Below are positions 12,101 through 24,100 of a stretch of DNA of 64,000 nt, one piece after another. The notes beneath the pieces are model-generated. The model had not been told where the DNA came from. It did not search any database and worked only from the letters and a program-made list of their open reading frames with translations. The number at the start of each line of letters is the position of its first letter. Position 1 is the first letter of the stretch. A program made the translations under genes and the position numbers. Source of the stretch: Pomacea canaliculata (taxonomy: Eukaryota > Mollusca > Gastropoda > Architaenioglossa > Ampullariidae); NCBI RefSeq assembly GCF_003073045.1, contig NC_037590.1, positions 13,168,311 to 13,232,310 of the forward strand, read 5' to 3'.

Positions 12101-15100
12101 AACTCTTCCTGGATAAAATTATAGTATATATTTACAATTTCATTTTGTACTTTTCAGCTGAAAGCTGTTTAAACTTATAAGGAGCAACCAACATTTAATA
12201 CAGGAAATTATGAAATTGTAGAATGAGGAAAAGTGCTTAAGGTTTTTTCCCATTATCTTTAGTTATCGGTGTTTGCTCTATAATGATGAAAACAATTTTT
12301 TTAAACTCTAAAAAGTTTGTTTATACTGTTGCTATGATTCCGCTTACAGACTTTAACCAGGATGTACAATTTGCCAGACAAGATCTGCCATCATTTGAAG
12401 ACCTGACTGGAGCAGCCATAGCCTTGATGCGTTTGCAAGACACATACCATCTAGACACATCCAAGGTTGCCCATGGCAACCTTGGTGGTGTAATGTCTAC
12501 ATCTCTTTCAGGTTTTTGTCGTTTGTAAAGATTTTCACCCAGGCTATTTTCAGTTCCTTGGTTTTAATGGGTTTAAGGACATCTGGGAGGGAAAAATTGT
12601 CTTAAGTTACAATGATCATCATTTGCTTTTAAAGTAACTGGCATCATCTAGCTTTAGTGTTGCTCTTATAGACAGTGCTCATAAGCTGCTTAAATTATTT
12701 CTTAGAAGACAGTCGCGTTGCAACTATTCTTCCTGAAAGGGACTGCAAAAATATTCTAAATAGTGCCCAGTTGGGTAAACTTGGGTAAATATATGTTTGA
12801 ACCTTTTATAATTCCTGGATAACGTAATAGCGTACTTAACGGTGTTATGTAGAAATTATATTTTGGCCTTTCACTCTAATATGCAGTCACCAATCTAACA
12901 AGCTGATTAACTGCATGTTTCCTTGCTTCTAGTGGATGACTGTTTTGACCTGGCAAAGCTGTCATATGATGAGGGTGATTTCTACCACACTGCTATGTGG
13001 GTTGAAGAAGCACTTGCTATGTTAGGGAATCATGAGAGCAGGAAAGATAAGCATGTGGAAATGCTCGACTATCTGGCATTTTCCTATTACAAGGTACTTC
13101 CTGAAACTAGTCTGGATGTAATTGTGAGATTTATGTCTTTCCGATCATCGAGTGACCATTTTAAGTTATCCATCTATTTTCCAGCTACTTGTGCTGCTAG
13201 TATTTTCTCAATAATGATAATGATGGCAACATGGACATCATCCAGAACCTGTCAAAACATACAACTTACATATCACAAAGAAGACATCTTTACAAACTAT
13301 GTAACACTGGTGACCACATACATTGTTGCATGTTACAAAGAACCAAAGAATGTTAATTTTTAGGTTTTCTTGCTTTTACCTTATCTCAGCCCCATTACCT
13401 TACTTTTTGCCAATAACTGTTTCTAAATGCCTTTTGTGTTTGAAAATGCTGTAAATGTGATTGAAAATGTAGAAAATCCTTTAGGATAAATTGTCTGTAT
13501 TTGTACTGTCTTTTCAAATTTTATATTATAGATAGCATAAGAACATCTTTAACTTTGTTGGTAAAGGTTTTCTTGCACTTTCTAGTGCGAATTAAGTTTT
13601 TGCTTTTAGGTCAGATGGAAATGCTTTGGATAGATGCACACTGCATGGTATTTTTTTGTGATAGGCTGGTCTGTTCACTGAAAAACTTGCTCTAGAATAG
13701 GGTGGGCTTTTTTGGTTAAAACTAAAGCAGCATAACAAGAGAGATAAATCAAGGTTTAATGTTTTTCTAACTCATCCGTACACTCATTTAACAAAACAAA
13801 AATAAAATGCAGATGCCATTCTGGGGTGTTTTTGTTTTTCAAAACAAGAGCCCATGCCAAAATGCAAAATCATGGCTACTTTATTGTTTATAAAACTCAG
13901 CTCATCCATCTGTGGATTTAAAGCAAACTTTGTACTTTTGCATATTGTCAAGATTCAAGAATTTGTAATAGTGGATCTTAGGATCTAAACATTGGTACTG
14001 CCTGTGAATTTTAACTTCATCTTATCATCAACACATTCATCACATTTCTAAATGTGGATGAAGGTGTTTTTCCCCAAAATTTAAAAACAGTTCGCAAAGT
14101 GCACGATAAAGTGTTAGCCAGTTACTTTCATCTTTAATGACATTTTTGTATTACTGTCATTCCAGCATCTTGAACTATAATCCATGGTTTACAGCATGCA
14201 GGCTTGCATCTTTACTCTTTCATTAACATTTTAATGTCAGCCATTTTCTGAATGCTTGCAAAATAACACAAGAGTAGTTAGTACCTTTTTCAATGCAAGC
14301 AGACTTTCTGGCTCTGTTTTTTTATTACCTCAGCATGAGACAGCTTGAATAGACAAACATTTTCTCCCAACATTCCGCTCTTATTGTGATGGAATGCTCT
14401 CCCCCTGCAGCAAATGACTGCTTCTTGCTGGGCCGGTTGTCATACACGGAAAAGGATTTTTACCATACCATCCTGTGGATGCAAGAAGCACTTGATCTAG
14501 ATGCAGGACACAGCCACCAAAGAGTCAGAGGTCCCATCTTTAGACAGGAAAGAGGTTCTTGATTATTTGTCCTACTCTCTGGCAATGGTAAGTTTGATTA
14601 CATTTCAGGTACTTTTGGTTGGATGGAGGTGATATTGGTGCAATGTATGTTCAGAAACACTGAGGAATAAAGAAGCATGCTATAAAATAATTATGAAATT
14701 GCCATGCAGTTTGCATCAGTGTCCAAAGGATCCATCTGCTAACTTTATTTTTGGCATTGCATTCTTCTCCATAGGCCTGGCTTTTTGTGCCAGGAATAAA
14801 CAACCAGCCTCTCTGGATGGCCCATCTTTTTCTTTTCTACTATTCATCTTTCTCTCTTAGCAATTCTTTGGTCTATTTTCTTTTCCATTAAACTCTCCCC
14901 CTTTTACTCTGCTCTTTTATGTTTCCTATCTTATTTCTAGACTGATCTTTTTTCTCATTTTTTTTTCATCACGCTGCCTTTTTTGCTAGTCTCGTTTCTC
15001 TGTGGACTCCCTTAGATCCTTCATTTGCCATGCATGGCAACCCGTGTTGGAGAAGGATGGATTCCCAGGGGGTTGAGGTCCCTGATGGCTTGCAGCCTAT

Positions 15101-18100
15101 CATACGAACACACCTCTTTGACCTTAAATTCTCCAAGTTGAAAGGTTTGTGTGACCCATATCGATCAGCTGGTTGTGCAGTGCCCAATTTGTGGTCCAGT
15201 GTGCAACCAAGAAGGGCTCTGATTCTCTTCACAGATGGGATGGCAAGCAGTTTGTAGACTGACCCATTAAATTAACAGTGCACAGATCCTTCAGCTCTTC
15301 TGTTGGAGAGATCATTCATTGTTCCGACCTTGCTGAGATGCCAGATCTCAACATTTAGTCAACTTTTATCCCAGATGGTTGCAGCTGTCCAAAGAGTCCA
15401 CCTCAAGAGAGATGGAAAATCTGCGCTCATCAACACTCCTTTACTTATTTTCTGTTTTTCCAGAATACCTAGGTTCATTGAGGTTGAGCATCTGCAAGTC
15501 AGATTGTCTCTTTTCATTTCTTCTCTGTTGTACTACTTCAACTCTCAGGGTTTTGACCATATGGCTAGCTGCTACAAGTTCTAAACCGGCTATTTTCACT
15601 GTGGCAGGACTGGCCGTGTTACAGGGTGATTGTTCTTCAAGCACCCACTGTGCAAACTGTGACAGTTCTTTTGTCACATCTTCTAAAGACTGTCCAGTGG
15701 GAAGAAGAGGCAGCCATTTAGTGTGTATGTGCCTCTTACACTGATGTAGTGATTGGCTCCTCAGGAGCAACTTCTGCACCAGGCTCCCACTCCTACTTGG
15801 CAGCCATTGCGAGATGACCATCTGTTTCTATCTCTATCCAAGTAGAGATGATGTGGGTTTCCTCTGAGAGCCCCCATCCACTCATACTAGGCCACCTTCC
15901 TCTTCAACAGGCTATGGTAGTACCCACTTCTTTCAGTCAACACAAGCAACACAACCCACAACATCAGAAGCACTACACACCCATAAGCCCATAGTACAAA
16001 ATCTCCACATAGCAAAGATACTACACCCCAGAAAGAAAAGAAAGACTTAACCGAAAACAAAAACATCACAGCAAAACCCACTATTCAACATTGCACATTT
16101 GGGGCTGCCACAGCTTTGTCTGCTCTGTTTTTAATTGTTTTGCTTCCCTTGATGAGCAGGGGATTTACGCAGATAAGCGATGTGTCTCTTCACCTTCTCT
16201 GTCCTGTTGCCCCCATCGTTCCTCTTCTACTTTGATGAGATGCTCAGCATCTTCCTCTAATAGGTAACATGTCTTCTATCCTTCAGTGGAGCAGTTAAGA
16301 GATCAAAGCTAACTTTAAAGAACTCCACTGTCTAGTATCTAATTCTTTTCCTCTGTCATGGCTTTACAGAAGACTCTCCTCCTGCCATTCACCTTTTTCT
16401 CCTTCAAAGGCTTTCACATTCTGCATCAGGACTCGCAAACAGGAAAATAAGAGGAAGGTTTCATGGTCATTAAATAGGCCTCTACCTTCTAGACATTGTT
16501 TGTCCCAAATGAAAACCCACCAGCAGCTGGGTTTTTTAAAAATTATTTTTAAAGATGTTAAAGTTTTACCATCAGATTCAAGGTTCTGGTTTTTTAGGTT
16601 CTGATTTAAGGCTCTGGTTTAATGGTGGCTTTTTAGGCTGCAAAACCTTTTTTAACATATTACTCTTATATACTATCTCTTTCTCCTTTTGTTGGTTCAA
16701 CAAGCAAACCAGTTTGTCCCTTGTTAGGGTTACTTTACTGTTTTACATATTTTAATCACTTGCCCTGGCATCGAGAGTGTTCGTCAGAATTGTTTATGGC
16801 TGGCTTTTTGTTTTTCTTGTGTAGGTCTATCCCATCTGCAGCTGTTTTTCCAATTTTTAATACGGTAGGGCTTTACTGGGGGATTGAGGTTTTTGGTTTA
16901 AGGCTATGATTTAATGGTAGGCTACAACTCCTTTTTAACAAATTACTCAACCTTTTATCCATTTTTTTCCCTTTTGTTGGTTCATTTTGCTAGTGGTGGT
17001 ATTGGATCACCTGGGCGTCTTGGTTTTTTTTTCACCATTTCAGTGAAGTGTAACCTCTTTCTCAATATGATACAGCTTTAGTTTGCTGGCAAAGTATAAA
17101 ACTCAACCAACAAACCAGTGTGGTGTCGGGGACTTTTATTGTTGCACGTTTTATTTACTTGTCCAGGCATTAAGGAGGTCAATTTTTTACAGCTGGGTTT
17201 TTTGTTTCTCTCGTTTATATCCACTCCACCAGCAGCTATTATTTCCTTTTAGAAGATGGTAGGGCTTTACTATCAGCTTTAAGTTCGTGGTTTTATTCAC
17301 AGCCTCTGGTTTAATGTCACAACAAACACAACACACTTTTATAATCCTGCTTATCCTTTCATATTGTCTTTTTCCCTCTTTGTTTTTTTTTATGCTTTTA
17401 GTGGTGGCATTATTGTTTTACTATGGGGGGGGGGTCTTGTTTATCTCCCTTTCAATGTAATTATAATTATTTCCTGCAGTGATAAAGCCTTAGTCGCTGC
17501 CACTGCATAAAACTCCAACACCCAACCAACCATTTCCTTACTTTTGCTTCTGAAAATACTGCACAATATTTTTGCTGCGTAGAGAGCGAAGAACATTACA
17601 TTAAGATATATAGATATATAAGGGTTGTCCAAATTAAAAAAAAAAATTTCTTTTACACGATCTCGGGTCAGAGATGAAATGTAGGCTTTATCAGTACTTT
17701 TTTTCCTTTGACCTACAAATGAAAAAAAATCACTGCTGGATTTTAACCTGGGCAGATAATGTAGCATTCAAACTGCTGCAGAATATTTTGGCACAAGCAT
17801 GCAACATAAGACCTGGGCTTCACCCTTCAGGATGCTTTTTTTTTTTCAATCAATCTAGCTGAGTTCAGTAAATGCAATTTTCAAGCTCAAATTTGTCATT
17901 TGAAAAAAAATTGTTACAATCATTTTCACTATGTCAAAGCACTTTTGTACATTAGTGAAGGTGATAGGAGCAGTTCCTAACACAGTCAGATTCATTTGGA
18001 GGACCCTTACTATTGGGTTATTTATTCTGCACTGTAGAACTGATGGCTTGAATGTGTTCACAGTTTTCTGGGGGCTTGTTTTTCTTCCAGTTTATTTTGC

Positions 18101-21100
18101 CTTGTATGTTGATGTGCATTTGATTTCTATTTCTTTTATTTAAACAAAAATGTGGTTTTATAAGTGTTTAAGGGAGATATAGCAGTATCTGTGTGTATAG
18201 ACTTTTGTTGAAGTTAATGATGACGCAGTGTTTGTATATAAGAGAGATTTTACATATATATAATGCATGATAATATGTGTATTTGCATGTATCAGATGCT
18301 CACCATTGGTATTGTTTACCAGATAATTGTATATTTTGTTAGACTGGTTGGCTGGATTTGTATTGATCATTTTTTTTTTCTTAGATGTCTATTTTGTTTT
18401 ATGCCTTTTGTATCTGTCTTTTAAGCAAGGATATCTGAAACATGCTTTGACTTTGACGAAAGAACTTTTGACACTGGGTGAGTACATGCTTACATTAAGA
18501 CCTTATGTGCACAAAATTTTGTGAAGTTGAAAATAATGTTCTAACTTTTTTCATGGATTAGTTTCCCCCCCTCCCCCATCTAAATAATCGAATTTTATAA
18601 AATTACTCTGTTGTGGGGTTTCATTTTATGCATAGACAAAGGGTGAAAGAAGCAGGGAGTATTGGTATCCAATTTTCAGAAGTGAAGATAAGATTCCATC
18701 CATTTTAACAATGAGTATTTTGCACCCATGGAAATGTCAGACAGGGTATAACTCCAACAACTGCAATATGTGTGCTCATTTGTGGATTAATTTTTTAGAA
18801 TAATCACAGAAACTGTTGTAAAAATTGATAGCAATGTACTTACTATTGTGGAATGTTGTACGTTGCATTTATTTTGATCTGCTTGTCTTTACCTGAACTT
18901 TGCATTTCATAATTTGCCCAGACCCAACTCATACAAGAGCATTTAATAACAAACGCTATTTTGAGGACATGCTAATCAAGCAAGGGGAAGATATTAACAG
19001 TGATGATGGGCAGCGTCCAGCAGTTAAAAGAGTTGTTGATGAATATCGTCAGTCTAAGGAATTTCAGACTTACGAAGCATTATGCAGAGGAGAGACAACT
19101 CAGGTTTGACAACTTTCTTTTCTGAAAAATAAACAGTCACATAAGTCATGGAGTGATGAGATGTTAGAGACCTCACTTATCTTAGAGCCAGTTTTTGTGA
19201 GGCCACTGCCCTTCTCCTTTCCCTTACTAATTTATCTTTACCATTTATGGAAGGAGGCACCCCCTCAATAACTGGGCCTATGGGAAGTTCATGTCACACA
19301 GGTAACCAGCTAACTGGCTGCTTCCCCATTTATCTGCTTTAGCAAAAGTGCTGGATGTCATGATGGAAGATTATGAAAAAACCAAATGGAAGAGATTTTG
19401 CAGATACCTTTCTAGATATGCTTGTAGGAGTCTTGTAGATTTTTTAAAAAATCTGAATTATGTTTTGTCAATCTTCTCAAGCTTTTGTCAGCAGCATATT
19501 GCAATGAGCAGGCCACATTTGTACTTTACAAAACTAGTTACCAATTTTGTTTTCACTGTTACAGTAGTCTAATGAATAAAATGCCTTTTGTTAATGTATA
19601 GAGCGGTCCGGTGGCGCAACGGTTAGCGCTGTTAGCGCCTGTCACCAATACAGTGAAGGTTGGCTGCCCTGAGTTCATTTCTCGTCTCGGGCACGCTGAT
19701 CTTTCTCTGCACGTAGCATCTGTTTACAGGGCTGGCTGCTTGCCGTAATATAGCCTTAGCTGCTGACACGGCGTAAAACACCAATTCCCCCTCCCCCCCT
19801 TTGTTAATGTATAGAATGGCATAAGCTTCAAAACAGATTTCTTGAACTGTAGAGCATTATGCTAAGCTAAAAGGAATATTTGTAGACAAAAAAATATTTT
19901 GAGTAATTCTAATTGATTCTGACTTTTGAATATCTCAGAAAAGGAAATAATCATGTCAGACATAGTGTTTTTGACAAAGACAAGCCTGGAAAAAAAACTG
20001 TATATATCTTATCAATAACTAAATGATAAAGGATTTACTTATGAAGTTGTATTTTTGTTGGATTGTGTAAGCAAAGGACATGACTGATGTAATTATCATG
20101 TGTTCTAAATTTGTCTTTACCATCTTTGCAGAAAATAAAAGATGAGCATAAACTGAAGTGTCGCTATATTCACAACAACCACCCCCTGTTGATCCTTAGT
20201 CCAGTCAAACTGGAGGAGATGCATTTGGACCCTTGGATTGTCTTAATTCACGACATCATTTCTGACAGTGAGATCAATGATATCAAGATCCTGGCCACGC
20301 CAAAGGTAGCATTATAACTCTTTTGTACATAAATGTTCATAAAAAAAACTAGTAAAGCCAGAGTGCTTCAAAAATGACTTTTTTTGTCATGCAAATGATA
20401 AAAGCTGATAAATATTATAATTTGAATAAAGTACTTTCTGTTATGAGTTTGGATTTTTTGTTTTTCTGAACTTGATCTTTAATGCTTTAATGATTCTTCC
20501 ATGGGCATGTATTTGTATTACATTCTTTAGCTGAACCGGGCCACTGTTCAGAACTCCCAGACTGGTCAACTGGAAACAGCCACTTACAGGATTAGCAAAA
20601 GGTGACTCACACACTGAACTAATACTGATACATAGTCCTTCATATTTTGTTAATAGGGATTTTCTCTGAATTGTTTTTTTTTTTTTTTTTGTTTTTTTGT
20701 TTTTTTTGATGGCATCTGGTGTGCATGCGATCAGCTGCTATAGTGGCTTTCATGACAATTGCTGGCATGTAAACATTCATTTTCTTCTACTTAGTTTTTA
20801 GTCCATGTCATTGGTTTCAAAATAAACAGTACATTGAACTGTTCTGATAGTTGGATGATGCAAAAGACACCTAACAAGAAATCAGGCATAGAGTGAGCTT
20901 TTGTCATTGTACTAGTTGAATAAGTGGTCTTTTTTAAGTTAATTGTTCATTGTGTGAATGGACTCCTGATAATAACATAAAGTAATAATGAATCTATTTT
21001 TTTTTTTTTTTTTTTTTTTTTTGTAACAGTGCTTGGCTGAAGGAAGGGGACCACCCCACAATCATGAAATTGAACCAAAGGATTGAGGCCATAACTGGGC

Positions 21101-24100
21101 TTGATGTTTCCACTGCTGAAGAACTTCAAGTAAGTTTTGTGGATATGGTGGTACTATGCATTGTGAATATGGTTTTGTTGTCTTGTTTGTTTTTCAGTAG
21201 ATAACTTATTAGTGTATTGCACTTTGTATTCTCTCTTTAACTATTTTGAACCAAGATATCTGCATTGTGTCTAGAAGCAGCAAGGTTAAGCTGGTGGAGT
21301 AGTCATGAGGTATTGTGTTTCTGTTAATGGTCTGTCAATGGTCTTGGTCAGTTTTGTGTTAAATGTCAAAATGTTCAGCTTCATTTTTATTACCAGCTAG
21401 GAAATCAAACCTTGTGATTGATGATTGCATCATGAACACCATTAAGCAATTTAAAGAAGTGAAAATATAAGGGCATTGTCTTTAGGCTGCTTCCAGATCA
21501 GAAAAAAAAAAAGAAACGAGGTTTTCAAATAGTGGACACTTTAACATTCTTCAGGTTTATCTCCATTGAACCAAGGCATGTTTTTTGCTGTTTTAATAGA
21601 AATATATTTTAACTTGCAGATTGCCAACTACGGTTTGGGAGGTCATTATGAGCCACACTTTGACTTTGCTAGGGTGAGTTTTCTGTGCTAATAATAGTCA
21701 GGTCAGGTCAGGTCAGTCCCATGCCCGGTCCGGGCGTAGGGGGACCGTCTGGCAGCAGCAACAGACAGAATTTTCCAGCCGGTCCTGTCTTGTCTATTAT
21801 TAATAATAGTAATAAAGTTAATTTATTTTACTGACAGTCAGGTGACAATGATTTTTAGCGTAGTAGTATCCGTGGTAATAGTGATGGTGGTGACAGCAAC
21901 AACATATCATCATTATCCATTTTTGGCACACACGTATGAGCAGTCCAGTTAGCTCCTGCAACCAATGCAGTGTGGATTGGCTTCTATTGGTTTGGGTCTC
22001 ATCTTAGGCATGTTACACTGCATGTGGCATCTGTTTACAGGGCTGGTTGCTTTGCTGGGATAAAGCCTTAGTTGCTGGCTCAGCATAAAACACTAATTTC
22101 GCCCCTTTGGCACACACATGGCTGTCTCAGAGGTGACATCAACACAATGCCAGTGAAGAGTCAGGATTGTAGACAATATAGGATAAGTATATGCCTGTTG
22201 ACTCACATAGATCCAAAATCTAAAGCAGTGGGGGGAACATTTTGCAAGGAAAATGGACCAAAGAGCAGAAAGTGTTGAACACCTGCAGAAAAGCAGAGAA
22301 TTAATCCAGTAAGCAAAATACTGGAGTTTAGATGGTGCAGATATTGTATTTGAGACTGTTAGACAAAGAAGACAACAGTGGGGCACAGGCTGAACAAAGC
22401 TGAGATCAACAGTATTCTGCAGACACCAAAAACGATGAAAATCCAAGGTTATGACAAGACACAGGGAGAGTCAGTTCCCTCAAGTCAGTATTGTGAAGGG
22501 ACATCACTCTCATCATGCTTACGCTTGTGAGGTGTTATAGTTTTCTAAGAAGCCATTCAGCGATAATTTGAGCAGTTGACATTAGTTCTTTTATTTATGT
22601 CGATGATGCTGATTTCACATTATTGCACGGGCGTGCATTGCTTACGTTTATGATTCATCACATAAGGGAAGGTGTTGCAGCTTTCAAATACTTCATCATT
22701 TATCTGTAGAGTTACTTGAATTTGTTTCGTACTGAAGGAAAACTATGGCCCAAATAGAGCAAAAATTTCTGTAAGCTTTTATTGATCACTAAAATGATGT
22801 CAAAGAGCACAGAAGTATTTTTTGAAAATAGAAAAACAATAATTATCTAGAAACAGATGCTCTAAATCAATGGTTCTCAAAGTGTGGTCCGCGGGCATAA
22901 GTCTGGTGGTCCGCGGCTGGCAGTCGTCATATGTCAGCAAAGTGATGTTTAAAGTGATGCATTCCTCGCATTAACATTTTAATTATAAAGAACGAGGTAT
23001 GCATAGTTTTATGTCAACTTATTACAATTCTACTGTCACAAAAAGACATTTAGTTTTGAATTGTAATGAAACAAATGTGGCAATTTCAATTTGAAATTCA
23101 TAGTACAGAGTGATTTTTAGGCCTTGGTGGTCAGCCATATTTTCTGCTTAAGTAAAGTGGTCCGCGGTCCGAAATACTTTGAGAACCACTGCTCTAAATG
23201 GTCATTTGCTTAGCTACAATGATTTAAATGTTAAGAGCTAATGTTATTTATTGTGGGGGTTTTTTTCCTTTCATTGTACAAATAGCGCGGTCCAGTGGCG
23301 CAACGGTTCGCACTGTTAGCGCCTGTCACCAATACAGTGAAGGTTGGCTGCCCTGAGTTCATTTCTCGTCTCGGGCACGCTGATCTTTCTCTGCACGTGG
23401 CATCTGTTTACAGGGCTGGCTGTTTGCCGTAATATAGCCTTAGCTGCTGACACGGCGTAAAACACCAATTCCCCCCTCATTGTACAAATATTTTTTTTAA
23501 TGTTGAATATCACTAAACATAAAAGACTACTGGAGAACAGCTTTTATGCTTAAATTATTGTTTTAAAGTAATTTTTTTAATGCTTTATTTACTATCATTG
23601 ATCTGATGCAATGTCCACTGGTACAAATCTGATAGGTTTGCATTCTTATTCTTTTATCTCCCCTGTCAAACATTTCTAATGATCATATAAAAGCCGTAAC
23701 TGCCTACAGTAACTTTTGATATTGATATCAGGAATGCTGCTTGCATACAATTGTGGTAACAGTTCTTTGCATCAAATCATTTGCATTTTAATTTAAACTT
23801 GTATTTCAGAATCGGAAGTACACTGCTTTAGAAAAGATAGTGGGAAACCGCATTGCCACTTATCTGATATATGTAAGTTATTTTAAGATGGTGGGTTTTT
23901 GTTGTTGGTTTTTCTTTTTTTTTTTTTAACTTTTAAAGGTACAGAAACTGTTCTCAGAGGTAGAAATATTACATTTCTTGGAAAATTTAGGCACACTCTT
24001 ATATCTAAATTGTGTGCATATATACAACATTTAAAATATATAAACAGCACCAGAGAATGAAGGGACAAGTATTTGATCACAAATCCATTTTATAAAAGTG

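Noticed and set aside
14969..15821. Open frames on both strands (for example 15441-15821 minus, 126 codons) as a gene or retroelement
   Set aside because: No domain motif, no splice context and competing frames on the other strand. Possibly ancient transposon debris, but nothing supports a call.
19603..19680. tRNA gene call on the SINE head
   Set aside because: The A-box-like part is followed by a poor B-box and no anticodon arm can be folded; the segment is part of a dispersed SINE with target duplications.
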